DNA of 64,000 bases from Xenopus tropicalis (GCF_000004195.4 NC_030677.2:68906222-68970221); one strand, 5' to 3'; positions 1-13,397 are shown, counted from the stretch's first letter. Numbers and translations are program-made. Notes: a model not told the origin generated them from the sequence alone.

Positions 1-175
1 CACGCGTACTGCTCAACAGAGCCTATAAAAATCTGCCAGCCCACATACGGCTACTAATTAACCAATCTGAGTCCTTATTGGTCACCTACTAGGAAAGGTT
101 TTGTGCTAGTGTTGCTCCCCAGCTTTTTTTTCACTGAAATGTTGCTCACTTGTAAAAAAAGGTTGGGGATCCCTG
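1..175 (+). mobile_element. hAT-like miniature element, left end outside window
   Basis: Ends in GGTTGGGGATCCCTG. Its body (tgttgctccccagc, atgttgctcac) matches the copies at 19674-19980 and 42492-42783. Confidence 0.75.
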
Positions 176-650
176 CTTTAGCTGCTGTAAAGTCACACCA
201 AATAAAAAAAATCTTGATAGTTCCCCCTTTTTGTGATAATTTTAATTTTCGATTGAGCACTGTGTAACATGGCAACAAAATGGTAATTTAGAAAAAAACT
301 AAATTACCAATAAAACCAAAAAGGTCTTAACTTGACAAAAATATTGGATCCCTGGGAAACTCGCCACTTCTAGCAACCCCTGGTTTATCATTTATAAATT
401 AGAAATAAAAAAGTTTCATACTCACTAATATGCGACGTTGTAGTAATTTCTGTAAGAAATGAAAACATTATATTAATTTTCAGACTTTATTCACAGGACT
501 TTGTTGAAAGTTATTCATAAAGTAATTCATGTATGTGCTCCCTTTATACAGGCTATTTACTGTGGTAATGGTAATACAGTGTATTCTACTAGGCCTGTGC
601 AACATGGAAGCATTAATGAATTTCAGGTATCACTTTTACCCATAGAACCA
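176..650. other. Intergenic, nothing recognised
   Basis: AT-rich sequence with no coding signal and no repeat I can name. Confidence 0.4.
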
Positions 651-654
651 TTAA

Positions 655-832
655 GGCCTTAGCTGCCCCCATTCTGCACCCCCCCCCCCCCCCCCGCGAA
701 GGTTTAAACTCCCATATGGAAAACTGAGGGGAGGTCTCCATTGCTCCGTATGGGAGCAAAATTTTAAAATTTTGCTGCAGCGGGACGGCATGCCGCCCCT
801 AAGTTTGTGCCGCCCTAGGCCCGGGCCTGCTA
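655..832. repeat. Dispersed GC-rich repeat, copy 1
   Basis: Contains a C(n) run near 680-696, then ccattgctccgtatggg, ggcatgccgcc and ctaggcccgggcct. The same ordered blocks recur at 29155-29334 inside a MITE, in the same orientation. The family is not identified. Confidence 0.6.
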
Positions 833-859
833 GCATCTCCTGGTTTAGGAGAACCAATA

Positions 860-1755
860 AAATACATTTCACACTCACCATTTTTTTTTGCAGGTCGTCT
901 TGTAACAGCTGTAAAAAATAAAAAAAGTTATATTACTTTACATGGCATTTAGTCAATTTGAGCTTTTCAAGTTCTTCAAATTTTGTTGAGCTTTGTGACC
1001 CATTAAATATTACGTGAAAATGATAAATTTGAGGTATTTGCATTTTTTTACACTTTTATTCACATCTTTCTAATCATATTTTTAAATAAATAAGTAGGGA
1101 TGTATGACTATTCATAAATATGCCCCTAAGTGCGGATTATATGTGGGGGATAGAGCTCTAAAATATAAAGCAAACCATTCTGACTAAAGTCTTCTGGTGT
1201 TTGATTTATATAGGCCTTAAAAGTGTTAGCCTCTTTAAATTGCATAAAAATGTAATTTATTTCATTATATCCTACCTTTCTTTCTGTTAGTAGGAAATCC
1301 ATAATCCAGATTTAAATTAAAGATTAATAACAAAAAAAATAGCAGAAATCGTATATACATGTTTGTATCTAACAGATCTCTGAGTTAATGAGTGTTTGTG
1401 TTGCTGTGTGCTTATCTTAGGCAGTGATATTACAAGGCATTGTGACATCACAGCTGATATGCTTAGGTTTCTATGGAAACAGTTAGAAGCCTTTTCCGAG
1501 GCAGTGACATCACAGAATACTGTGGCACATATGGCACTTCCTCATTCCTCAGTATAAATGTATTAGTTTAAAAGTCTGTTAGTTTAAATGTCTCTAGTTG
1601 TGTTGAAAAACCCAACATACTGTTCTTCCACTTCAGCTTAGTCTTCCGCTTTTTCTTCTTCTTCTTAGCGCCCCCCATTTTCTAAACGTTACTCCTCCTA
1701 CAGTTTTAGGGGTACAATACCCAAACTCCCCACACTTCTTCGCCCTATAGTGGAG
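860..1755. other. Intergenic, no gene seen
   Basis: AT-rich sequence. A duplicated phrase around 1422-1516 (gcagtgatatta / gcagtgacatcaca) suggests an old repeat. No open frame with coding character. Confidence 0.4.
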
Positions 1756-1759
1756 CAGG

Positions 1760-3145
1760 TTGTTTGTCCTTTTCTACTTTTTGTGGCGCCGCTCCAAACA
1801 CCCCAATGTTTCCATTGACTTTGACAGGGAAGATTTTCAAACTGCTGCCACTCTTTCAGCTTTGAAGCTACACCCCCCAAACTTGAATAACATAATAATG
1901 GAGTCACCCCGAATGAAACAGCGACATTTGTTGGATGACCCCAAAGTGGGAGGGGCCAACAACAGCCAGTTTCACCCATTGATTTTTATGGGGAAATTGA
2001 AACTACTGCCAAACTTACAGCTATGAGGCTACACCCCCCAAACTTGAATCTCATAGTCATGGGGTCAGCCTGAATGAAAATAGGATGATTGTTGGATGCC
2101 CAAAAGTGGGCGGAGCTGTGAACAGCCAATCAGATTAACTATTAACCTATTGACTTGCACAGTTTGTCACTGGGTGACTATGTTCCAAGTTTAGAAAAGT
2201 GGGTGGGGCCAACAACAGCCAATCAAATTTCACTTTTAGACTTCATATGTTTAAATTTAAACTGCTGCCATTCTTTAAATATTAATACTAAGGTCCCCAA
2301 ACTTTGCATAGCTAGTCACCAGGTAACTGCGGTTCAGAGTTAGAAAAAGTGGGAGGAGCCACCAACAACCAATCAGATTTTAACTATTAATTTTTAATGG
2401 GGAAATTCAACCTGCTGCCATTCTCACAGTATTAACACCAGGGTCACTAGGGGACTTCATTTTTAGGTTTTAAAAAGTGGGTTGAGCCACCAACAGCCAA
2501 TCAGACTCCTTTATTGAATGTTTTTGGTTTAAATTTAAAATGCTGCTTTTCTCAGACTATTTATGTCAGGGTTCCCAGTCAGTCAGTCACTGGCTGACTA
2601 CATATTCAGGGTTAGAACAAGTGGGTGGAGCCACCAACAGCCAGTTCATTTCCACCCATTACATTTCATTGGTTTATATTTAAACTGATGCCATTATTTA
2701 TTAATTCCAGGGTTGTTAAACTTTCCAAAGTTAGTCACTGGGTATTTGCCATTCAAAGTTGGGGGAAAGTGGGCGGAGCCACCAACAGTCAATCACATCA
2801 TTTCACCTATTTACTTTCAATGGTGAAGTGTAAAATGCTGTCAGTCCCCAAACTTTGCAAAGCTGGTCACTGGGGGACTGCAGTTCAAAAATAGGAAAAG
2901 TGGGTTGGGCCACTATCAGCCAATCAGATTTCATCCATTGAATTTATGCCAGGGTGCCCACTGTTTGTCACTGGGTGACTTCGACTCAAGGTTAGAAAAA
3001 GTGGGTGAAGCCACCAACCACCAATCACAATTTACCTACTGACTTTTATTGGTTTAAATTTAAACTGCTGCCGTTCTTTAACTATTAATCCTAGGGCCCC
3101 TAAACTTTGCAGAGTTAGTCACTGGGTAACTGCAGTTCCAATTTA
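1760..3145. repeat. Divergent tandem array with CCAAT boxes (about nine units)
   Basis: The block AAGTGGGNGGAGCCA followed by AACAGCCAATCAG recurs near 1943, 2103, 2196, 2346, 2474, 2619, 2767, 2898 and 2997. Spacing is about 95-160 bases. Between the blocks lie shared phrases: cccattgatttttatgg, aaactgctgccattct, ccaaactttgca, gtcactgggtaactgc. Units differ by indels and substitutions, so the array is old. Each unit keeps an NF-Y-type CCAAT motif next to a GC-rich GGGCGGAGC block. Confidence 0.85.
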
Positions 3146-3297
3146 ATGCATAAAACTACCAGGACACATGGCAGAAAAAAAGCAAGGCCAATTTTTATAT
3201 GACTGATTTCAATGAACATAATAGATGCAAAAAATAGGGCATTTCATAAAACAGCGTCCTGAAGTGAAATTCCTCCACTCTCCTTTTATATGGTATT

Positions 3298-3446
3298 TTT
3301 AAAGCCATATTTATCAAAAGGTGAACTTTTACTCCTTGATAAATACTTTTTTAAAAATCCCATAGAAATGAATAGAAAGTGGCAAGATTTCACTCTAGGG
3401 GACTGTGACGAGATCTAACTTCACTCTTTCATAAGTATACCCCTAT
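3298..3446. repeat. Probable decayed palindromic MITE
   Basis: Contains catatttatcaaaaggtga and ends with aagtatacccct, resembling the ends of the MITE at 63100-63281. Degraded. Confidence 0.4.
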
Positions 3447-3512
3447 GTATCAATAATAACAAAAGGGTATCAGCCTGAAATGTACATGCTGTTTCATGTC
3501 AGTAGTACAGTA

Positions 3513-4030
3513 CAGCTATGGAACCATTATCTAGAATTCTTGGGACCTGGGGTTTTCCGGATGAGGGGACTTTCCATAATTTGGATCTTCATAACTTAAG
3601 TCTGTTTTGGATTGTTTTAATTATATCTTAGTTGGGATCAAGTACTTGGCACACATTTGTTATTATGCTCAGTACTAATCTTAAATTACTTATATAGGTC
3701 AGTCAATGTAGGACTGGCCAGAAGGGATGACTTTGACGTAGTTGGCCAGCTTGAAGTATATTGCAATGTACGGACAAACAATCCCTCTTTTTGGGGTGGG
3801 GAGAGAAGGCATTTCTTAGTAGCTGAATGAACAGAAATGTCCTAATGTCCTATTTCTACATATTGATAATGGGTGAGTGACGAGGATTTTTTGCGGTTGT
3901 TTATACACATTTGTTATTACAAAGTAAAAGGAAATCATTCATAAAATGTAAAATTATTTGATCAAAATAAAATCTATGGCAGATGACCTTTCTGGGTAAC
4001 GGATTTCCAGATAACCAATTCCATACCTGT
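3513..4030. mobile_element. CAGGTATGGGA-family MITE, copy with internal insertion
   Basis: TA-flanked. Left end CAGCTATGGAACC, right end CCATACCTG. Inside are the family phrases ggggttttccggatga and atcttagttgggatcaagta. A segment near 3700-3880 is absent from other copies and may be a secondary insertion. Confidence 0.75.
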
Positions 4031-6458
4031 ATATATACATATTATGATCATTAAAGAAGTATAATTCACATGATTTGGAATGCAGGTCCTTTGCTTGTAC
4101 ATTACACACATATATACAGTATATACATTTTTTTTATCACATGGTATAATAATAGAATAATGCTATTTTACTACATACACCCTTATATATAGTGATTGTA
4201 TTTGTTCCATAAACATTCTTTTCCATAATCTGTATCGCAAATAATGAGGCACAGTTTCAATGGTTTTCCTGTTTGAAATGTCTAGTCACATTTTAATACT
4301 GCAGGTTAATATTTTTTTAGTTACCTGTCTGATTTTGCATGCAGCTAAACTGGCATTTATTAGCTATTGATACAATTGGTTTACAGGTGTACCAACTTTT
4401 ATTTTTTAGAATGATTTGTCTTCTGAGAGCACTGATTTATTAGCATCTATAGATGATATTTCAATTATATTTCCTACTGTTACCCACATTTTTTAAGGGG
4501 GGTGATTTACTAACAACAGTTTTTTTTTTTTTTTTTTAAATGAATCAATATTTTTTGTATTTTTGTATAAATTAATAGAAAAGTACATGTTTAAAAAAAT
4601 CACAAATTGAAAGAAAACTGAAAAATTACTTAAACGTTTTTGCTTGTTGCAGGTAGGATGTGAGGTAAGGTTGAGGTGGAGGTTGACAGTCACAAGCCAC
4701 AATGGAACCAGTTTTTACTCCCTCTCTACTTTTTTAACTTTTTCCCAACATGATTGAAGATATAAGGGTTATGTAATAAAAGGCACTAAGTTTGCCCAGG
4801 AGCAGTAACCCATAACAACCAATCAGCAGGTAGCATTTACTGGTCACCTGTCTAAAAGCAAACATATGATATTCCCACCTAGGGCCAAATGTTCAAATTA
4901 AAATGGCAGGCACAAGCGCTGTTGGACCGAAGGTAAATCAAACCTGCCCAATCAAGATCTGGCCAATTTTAGGGCAGACATCTGTTGGATAAGCCCTTTG
5001 AGGATGCCCATACACGGGCAGATAAGCTGCCGGAGCGGTCTAAAGGACTCGAATCGGCAGCATAAATCTGCCAGTGTAAGTTTAGTCTGTGTCCACCCAA
5101 ACAGTGGATTTTGGGGTAAAACTGCATACTTTTGTGTTTGCATGGTATAATCTGCACATGTGCTTGTCAGTGCACTTAAATGTAGGAGTGGATCCACCTG
5201 GTGTAAGGGGCACAGAAGAACGACCCTCAGTCTGGCTGAACCCTGCACCTAGCACTGGGTTGGAAATCCAGCAAAGCAGGTTTGTCGTTACTGAGTGCTA
5301 TAGGCAGGTAGTAAGCACGGGGCTCTGCTGTGGCCTACGTCCCCCAGCCCATAATGAATAGAGCACTGTCGAATGCAAGCGTACCTTCAACTGGTACAGT
5401 TGCAAGAAACTTTTACATGTACATTGTATACTTCTGCTGAATATTACTAATGACGATCTTGAGCTTCTTTAACAGTTATGGTTTCTTCTGCTGCGCCTGT
5501 TGCTCCTGTGTGAGTCAGTTTAACTTGCATAGGGAGCAGTGGAGAGAGGATACACTAAAGTTTTCTGCGCATCTGGTCACCATTGCTTTATATGCCAGGA
5601 AATTTTCAGTGTGGCTTGGGCCTCGCCACAAATCCGGGCCCGTTAGTAACAAAGGGAAGATCATACTTACCAAACCATACATATCAAACCATAGGATGTA
5701 TGGTGGCCTTCAGCCTTAATCAGCCTAGGTGCTGCCTAAACTGGCCATTTGGCCAGATCACAAAACAACAGAGGGTCAGTTACGACCCCCAGCACAGTTG
5801 TGTCTGTCCTTCCAGCCTCCTGTTCTGAATCAAACCCTGGAGCTACCATCACTTCCAGACCAAGGGGAACTTATGGGTTTTCTGAGCGCCCGTGTCAATG
5901 GGCACAAAGTACACCACTCGGATGACAAACACCAAAAATTACATCAACTGGACTCCAACATGCAATTTGCAACAAAGTGCAAGCAAAATTGTGTTACATT
6001 TGACACACTAACCTTAATTATGTCAACACCCCCTGGCATGCTCAACAACACTAAGATTCTGGGACTGCACTTTGCTCTCTGCACTTGTGTGAATGACTCC
6101 TAGGATCTTTTTCCAATATGGACATTAGTGGGCAAATTGTTATCATTTGACTACAGCAGCCATTGTTGAGGGTTTATCCCCCTGCAGAATATGGCTGCCC
6201 CATCACTCTTTTCTTTGTCATTTCCTCTTTTTCTGCCATTGTCTCAGCTGGGTTCCTTCCCCCCCCCACCCCTTTTCACATGGCTTTCTTTTTGTTATGC
6301 TCCTCTTTTCCTGATCAGTTAATTGCCTAACCAACTTTCAACTACATACTCTACTGACCTGGCACTCTTCTTGCTTAGCTATTTTGCCTTTTCCCTAACT
6401 TTATTTCTGATACTGAAAAAAAATGTTTGGCTGCATGATAAAATACACAATGCACATA
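4031..6458. other. Intergenic, mostly unrecognised
   Basis: No coding gene. The open frame at 5729-6103 has no recognisable motif. A repeat fragment lies at 4775-4870. Confidence 0.4.
4775..4870. repeat. TTTGCCCAGG/CCAATCAG repeat fragment
   Basis: Contains gtttgcccaggagcagtaac and aacaaccaatcagcaggtag. Related text occurs at 44288-44315 and 61255-61330. A common frog-type dispersed repeat, judged by eye. Confidence 0.55.
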
Positions 6459-6751
6459 CAGGTGTGGGATCCGTATTTTGGAAACCTGTTACCAAGTTCC
6501 GAATTATGGGAAGGCCATCTCGCATAGACTCCATTTTACTATAATAATTTAAAGATTTTTAGAATGATTTCCTTTTTTTCTGTAATAATAAAACAGTACC
6601 TTGTACTTGATCCCAACTAAGATATAATTATTCCTTATGGAAGGCAAAGCAATCCCAATGGGTTTATTTAATGATTTCCAGTAGATTCAAGGTATGGAGA
6701 TCCAAATTACAGAAAGACCCCTTATCTGGAAAACCCCAGGTCCCATACCTG
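6459..6751. mobile_element. CAGGTATGGGA-family MITE, complete copy
   Basis: Begins CAGGTGTGGGATCC and ends GGTCCCATACCTG, with TA on both sides. Non-coding interior. CAG ends with a TA target duplication suggest a Tc1/mariner-type mobiliser; that is inference. Confidence 0.8.
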
Positions 6752-7629
6752 TATTTCAATGCATATGTCAGAATTATTCATCACTTAAATGCAAAAAAAT
6801 GTCATGAACAACCACAAAGGAAACAGAGCTTAGTGATGCCATTTGTACCTGAGCTTACAAATAATAAAATATAATGTTCCTCCTACACTGAAATTCATCT
6901 CTCAGATCCATGACTAAACAGTTTCATAATGCACACAGTAAATCCTGACACTGGGATTTCCCTGGCATGTTATTTCTGGCCACAGGCATCTCTGAAGGTT
7001 GGCCCAACCAACCAGGTTGCATATTAAGCAGTTTGTGTGCAGCCTGACAGTGATACTTTAGCCATACTGTCTCTGTGGATAGGGTTTGAGCCCATTTCAC
7101 TGCAATGTGTAGCTTACACATCAGATGCCCTATAGTTACACCATCAGATATGGTTTGTTAAACCCATCTAAATAAACCATTAAATCTAGAGGTAGCCATA
7201 CACGAGTCCATCAGATACTCTCTGTGACTCACAGCTTAAACAGATGGAGAGCATATGAAGGTCCATGTCTTTCTGTCTTTCTATTATTCAGACAGTTCCA
7301 TCCAAGTTGCAGTTCCTCTTCTATTTCTCACCTGTTAATGCATCATGCTTTCATCGGCTTACACCAATACCAATAATTTAACAACACTTTACACAATATA
7401 ATTAGTATATGCATGGCCTGGCTAGCTCACAGATGTCAATCGGGATATTAAAGGAAATACCCATCTGCATCTGGGCAGGCCCAATCCACCTCCAACCACA
7501 ACCTTGATACTCCCAGCCACACCATCTGATTGTGCTCTCTAGTCTGGCTGCTTCTGTGGATTTTGGGTGCAACTTCTATGCATTTCAGTGGCTGTGTAAG
7601 CAATGGATTGGGGTGCTTGGGTGATGTAT

Positions 7630-7860
7630 CAGGTGTTTGTATTGACAGATACATTAGACAGCTTTAAGATAGGGTTAGATGGCTTTTTTAGCAACAATAC
7701 AGGGTTAATTAAATTAACACAGTTGAGCCAGGGAATGGCCCAGTTGCCATTTTGGGGTCAGGAAGAATTTTTTTTCCCCCTTGCTGAGGCAAATTGGAGA
7801 GACCTTAGATGGAGTTTTTAGCCTCTCACACAATCAGCTAGCAGTTAGGCAGGTTTCATA
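7630..7860 (+). mobile_element. CR1/L2-type LINE 3' fragment
   Basis: A translated run contains DSFKIGLDGFF and, after a gap, LAEANWRDLRWSF, typical of the 3' end of CR1/L2-like LINE open frames. Decayed; not functional. Confidence 0.6.
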
Positions 7861-7869
7861 TAGACATAA

Positions 7870-9850
7870 TAGGTTGAACTACAGCAATTTAACAGCTTGG
7901 TACAGTAACATACTCTTGTTCAAACAAATTTAGAACAGTGTTAAATTGTGGTTCCCCTGTGAAGCCTAGAAAACAGGGCTTACAGGGCAGTTGTGTTTAA
8001 AATGCACAGCACATTCAGCAGTGAAATAGTGTCACCACTGTCCATTGCATGAACTGTCTGCAGAGGTCAAACTGTTCAACTCCGACCCTTTTGTAGGGAA
8101 ATCCTGCTTTACATCCACAGAAAAAAAAGCACAAAACCAGGCAAGGATCAAAAAACTCAGCAGACAATGGCATGGGCTCGTCCCACCAGCATTTCTGCAA
8201 GAAAGGGAATTATGTAAGTGGCAGAGAAAGGCCTTTGTTTGGCTGAACTTTGCAGGGACCCAGAAGTTTAGGTTAGGTGTGTTTATAGCCGTTTGTTGCA
8301 CGGCAAGAGACGGACCCCACAAGTGGCAAGCTCGGATGGCAACAAACAATTCCTCTTTTTCCTGTAGGTCAACTGGAAAGAAATATAAAGGCCCATCGCC
8401 TTCTTGTAAAAGTTAGAGAATAAAAAAAAGGAAAGAAAAGAGAGAGTGAAGTGATTTATGTCCTACTGTTATGGGTGTCGCAGCACTTACTTCCCCTATA
8501 GGAAAAGACAATCTATTTCTTAACTCAGAACCACTTCTCATTCACTGTGCAAAATACAGAAATATTACATTTTGCAGTATTTGGAGTTTATACCATAAGT
8601 TAAGGACAAGGAAAGAGTAATTCACAGGGGGGTTTACCAGTTTGTTAGGCATCCCCCAGTGAATAGATTTGCTTACGTTTTCCCTACTTTTCCTCTGAAT
8701 GCCACACCACTATATATGATGATTAACATACACCCTACAAGATAGGAAATGTAACGTTTAGGGTGATTGCACACTAGATTAGTTGGCCACGGTAAATCTG
8801 TGCTACTGTGGGCGACTATTTGGCAATAATGTAAATCACTGGTGGGGAAACAGTAGCATAAGCATTCTATGTATGGGGGTAATCCAGTGAAGCAAGCTTT
8901 TCTTGTTGTTTTCTTATTATCATTAGCAAATCCTTGCTCCTTAGTTAAGTGTATTTTGATAAGTAAAATAAATAAAAACCTTGGGCCTACATAGCAATTT
9001 GGGGTGCCTCTCACAAGAGTGCAGCATCATAGGGTATAGACTTCATCCACCCCCCAACTTGTGCATCTGAATGATATGCAAGTTAAGGAGGAGAATGCCT
9101 GTGTGTCTCCCTCCTACCCCTTGAATACAGAGCTGGAGAATGCTGAAATGGAACGCAAATACCACTTTATTTAGGCAGATTGTGCCTATATTTTTGCACC
9201 CTGCCTTTCTGTTCATAAATGAGCACTATTGTACAGGAGGAAGAAACAAATACTTCATTTGCAATTACATGTACAGCTGCAATTACATATTTCTATTTAA
9301 AATCACCTAAACATTTTTTCACCTGTGTATATCGGAAATAATCATATATTATAAAAAACACATGGGTACAATTCCCCTTTAATGTCACACTGTGTAAATA
9401 TTAAAGAGTAAAAACATTGCAGAGACCACAGGTTTTCTAGTGGGAGGTTCTGGGAGGATGTGAAATACTGCAGCTTCATTAACCCCATGTATAAAAGAGA
9501 TTTAATAGGTGCAGGCTGGCTAAGAGAGTGGCCACTTAAGAACTTAAGTCCCCAACTTTGCTTTACTCCCCACGACACAATAGGTACTACCTTTTGTCTC
9601 ATTTAACAGTCTACGAAATGTTTCAACCCAACTCCATGGCTACAAGAAAATAAATTTCAGCATAGTGGCCAAAGGAGGCATGGCTTGGATTGCTCTGCCT
9701 CCCACACACTCTAGTTTTGCAGTAGAACAATCAGAAATAACCCCAGAAGTGCAGTCATTGAGATCAAGAAGGGCAGGGAGAATGTGCGTTATTTTTTGTC
9801 CCCTCTTATTCTACAAAGACACATAGAAAAGAACAGCCTATTGTGCTGCA
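7870..9850. other. Intergenic, nothing recognised
   Basis: No gene, no clear repeat. The 123-codon open frame at 8045-8416 has no motif and no splice context that I trust. Confidence 0.4.
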
Positions 9851-9859
9851 GCTCTTGCC

Positions 9860-10815
9860 TGCTAAAAGGGACGCTGGCCCATCTAGGCAAAAGTGCGAGA
9901 ATAAGAGCACTAATCGCTGGTACAGCAGACAAATACGATTACCAGCTCGGAGCCCTGAGTCAGAAAGTCTCATAGACTTTAAGATGTTAATCCCCGGCAT
10001 AATCCTTCCTTTGGCGTGTAGGAATAGTGCAGCCACAAGAGTTGTTTTGTTATTTATATTGGCGTTTAATAAAACTCAGCCAGTGCTGAATAGACTGCCC
10101 ACTCTCCAATGGTAATTAATTCCCCATTTCAGTGACCCAATTGTGCTGAGATAGAGGAGTGGGAGAGTCGTGGTGCTCCAGTCCCCCTTTGTGTTCTTAC
10201 ACTGCTCTCGTGCTCCGACAGCTATGGGAACTCATTCTTTTGATGTCATTCAAGAAGTTTTCCTTGGGCATCTCCTAAACTTCAAGGATGCTTTTCTTTT
10301 CACGGCCTCATTGAAAAGCTTGTGCTAGCTCGGCCACCTCTGTTGCATTTAATGATTTGGCTGAAAGCCTCTTGGGGTCTAAGCAAGGCAGCAAGAGGGA
10401 GGGAGGACACTAGGCAGCTATCCAAGTTAGGCTACTCAGCCCTGCACACAAACACACATTACATTTGCCTTGTTTAGATTCATATCAGAGGAGCACTGGC
10501 ACTGTACTGGGACTGTAGGCCAACTATATAATATTGATTAATATAATGATTACAGTTTAGAAAAGTGTTGTCCTTGGATGATCATTCCAATCCTTCCCTG
10601 TTCTGCAGGCGACAGAAAGAAGTTTACAACTTATATTGATTTGCTTGTTTTGTTATGGAAATGGGAAGCAAAGTAATGACATTAGCTGAGGGGGCATTGT
10701 TAGAGCGGAGCTTCTGCGGAATGTGCAGCCAGGCTCAGCAGCCACAGCACAATGCTTAAGCTGATTTGTGTAAGACTAAGCGCTTTCCACACAGATGTAC
10801 TGAGCACGACACAAT
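9860..10815. promoter_or_regulatory. Repeat-poor block, candidate conserved non-coding DNA
   Basis: Non-coding, balanced base composition, none of the frog repeats seen elsewhere. Examples are 10195-10420 and 10560-10815 (gatttgcttgttttgttatg, gcttaagctgatttgtgt). It lies on the side where neurog2 is expected. Function is inference; no alignment was available. Confidence 0.3.
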
Positions 10816-11673
10816 GTAGAAGTCATTTTATGTTAGTATCACTTTAAATGTTGGAACTGGTTAAAGAGAAACTATATGGTGTTTCTTCATTTATTAGTCT
10901 CAAGTTTCCTAATGCAAAGCATGGAAACTTGGGGTAAACACAAAATAGTTTTTGCGCAGTTGTATTGAAACATTTAAGCTTGAGCCACCATACTGCATTA
11001 GCAAATGAAGCAACAATCTTTATGACCACCACAGAGTGCTATTAGGCTGAATCTGTGCTATTAAACCAGTGGTTCTGGATGTACAGTTGGGCACAGGGGC
11101 ATTAAGGAGTCATTTGCATGTCTCTGCCTGTAATACCATAAGTGAAGGTCAAAGCCTTTTATTTTTGGTTTTAAGGCAGAGGGCTCTAGGTGCTTGTCTT
11201 GCATTTGAGAAGGGCTCTCGGGCTGCTTTTAGCCTCTCTCTCCCTAACCAATAGTTCTTTTCTCTTATTGCAACAAACTTGTATGGTACCGCCCAGTGAT
11301 TCTAGTCACTTACCTCCTAACCAGGACTGGCACTCCTCTTTTCTTAATTCTCAAACAATTCAATACATAGGTAATTTACTTGCAAGAGGCACTGTTTTCT
11401 TCATCTCCCTGGCATCACCTGTGTGTACAGAAACCAGTTATGTTCTGCACTGCAGGTGCGCTCAGCCATGCCTGCCAGGCGATGTGTTTGCAAGTAAAGG
11501 ACCTGGGAAGTGCACTTTTGGAAAAAGACAAGTGCCAACAGCCCCCTGTGAAGTATGATAGATCTAGTAGATCTATGATATGCAGAGTAGGATAGTTCTA
11601 TGTCCAATTATATCATTCTTTGGCACAACAATGAGCAAAGTGTTTCCAGCTCAAACCTAGTGAAAACCTATTA

Positions 11674-11815
11674 CAGATATGGGATCCCTCATCCAGAAAC
11701 CCATAATCCCCAAAGCTCTGAATTACAGGAAGGCCATCTCCCATACAGTTTTTTTCATGTAAATAATTCTGATTTTAAAAATGATTCCCTTTTTCTCAAT
11801 AATAATTAAACAATG
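11674..11815. mobile_element. CAGGTATGGGA-family MITE, left part only
   Basis: Begins CAGATATGGGATCCCTCATC and follows the family consensus for about 140 bases, then stops abruptly near 11815. Confidence 0.7.
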
Positions 11816-11819
11816 CTAC

Positions 11820-12750
11820 TGCAACCTGGCCCAAGGCTGAGAAGAGAGCCCAGTCTCATCCTGCTGTGGCCCCTAAGCTGATGTCAGGGGGTGGGCTCCA
11901 TAAACACTATTCCACCAATGATGAGGCTAGCTTTCTGGAGCCCAGCCACAGTGCACAAATTAAACGTTATGTGTGCTACACCTGGGCAATCATAGCCCAT
12001 ACCAAACCACACCCAACCACACCCTAAGTATTGGCCGGCATGTGGGTCTGCGTTATGTTAATTCTTTCTTGTGAAGTTTTTAATAAAAACACATAAAAAC
12101 CCTAAGTAGTGGCCCAAACCCACTGGTTATGGGCTGGCCCACACAGCACTAGTAGGCACCCAAAATTGGGACCACATGCAGTTTATAGTGGGTCCACATA
12201 ATCCCCTTTGAAACAGAAATATTTCCTTTTCCGATACCTAAATAGTAATAAAAAGTAGATTGGTAAATAATTCTATCCTCAATCTTGGATCCTGTGGAGG
12301 TATCCCTGAATTAATCTGGGTCTCATTAAAATATAAATTAAGAAACCCTAAACTGAATATCTGTTCAGTCAGTCTAGCAATGTGCATCAAAGTAGTAAAC
12401 ATTTCTGCTTTCAACCTTTATAAACAAAAGTATTATTTCCTTTATTTATATATAACACTGACATATTCTGCAGCGCTATTTGTGTTTAGTTTGCCTTTAG
12501 AATACAAGAATAATGGAACACATCCCTAGATGCCATTAACAGAATAGAATAGAAAACAATTAGGATATCAGCCTTGTAGCCTCTCTTACAACAGGAGGAT
12601 TCCCCATATCTCCGGACATACTGACAGCCTGAATCAAACTGTCTAAAATGCAGAGTTAACCATATGGCCGGGGTGGATCGGACTCTGCCTACATTTTCCA
12701 CCAGACAAAGAGTGAATTGAGAGCTGAAGAGAAGGGGAAAAAAAAACAAC
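11820..12750. other. Intergenic, nothing recognised
   Basis: No coding signal and no clear repeat. Confidence 0.4.
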
Positions 12751-12754
12751 TTTC

Positions 12755-13090
12755 CGGCTGATGAAGCTGTTGTCTGGATGCAATGATCCCAAATCTCAAG
12801 GCATTATTCCAGGCTCGGACTGAGACGTGATATGTCATATGATTAGCATCTTTCATATTTACAAGGGTAGCAGAATTTGCCCGGATTTAGACGAGGTAAG
12901 GGAGAGAGGGCGCATATGCTAAAATGGATTTAGCATTTGAAAGAAAGAAAAGCGATTGGATAAATACACTTAAACGAGGATTTAGTTTTACTCTTGTTGA
13001 GCACTAATGGATTGTTGATTGAGACTTTAAGAAACTGTACCGGAGTGTCAGCTGTCACTTAAATAACGGAATTAAAAACTTAACATTTCG
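12755..13090. promoter_or_regulatory. Repeat-poor block, candidate enhancer
   Basis: Has a cluster of short developmental-type sites: ATTAGCAT near 12842, TAATGGATTGTTGATTGAG near 13005, and an E-box CAGCTG followed by TGTCA near 13050. No repeat hallmarks. Enhancer activity is inference. Confidence 0.3.
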
Positions 13091-13382
13091 GCATTTGAAA
13101 GTTTTTAAACCCTACACTTTTAAAGAAGTAAATGCAAGAAAAAGTAACTTTGTATACATAACATATTGTTACCCATTTACCATCTTAAATACATGAGTGC
13201 AAAGAAATGGCGGTGACAATATATTTTCTACAACTGAACATTTGCAACAAACCCAAAATAAAAAATAATGGTACTTGTATTGTATATGAAATCACTTGTA
13301 TCATTGCATATTGACGTTCCAAAAAAAGCTTTAAAAAACAAAGTAAACCACTTTCTGACATTTGCGTTGGCTAGAGTACACC

Positions 13383-13397
13383 AGCGCCACCTAGTGG
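13383..13397 (-). promoter_or_regulatory. Predicted CTCF site
   Basis: CCACTAGGTGGCGCT on the minus strand fits the CTCF core CCASYAGRKGGCRSY at every position. It lies about 2.7 kb past the zgrf1 stop, towards where neurog2 lies in other vertebrates. It could mark an insulator or loop anchor. Binding itself is inference. Confidence 0.6.

Noticed and set aside
5729..6103. 124-codon plus-strand open frame
   Set aside because: No domain, no conserved motif, overlapping open frames in other phases; chance is the simplest reading.
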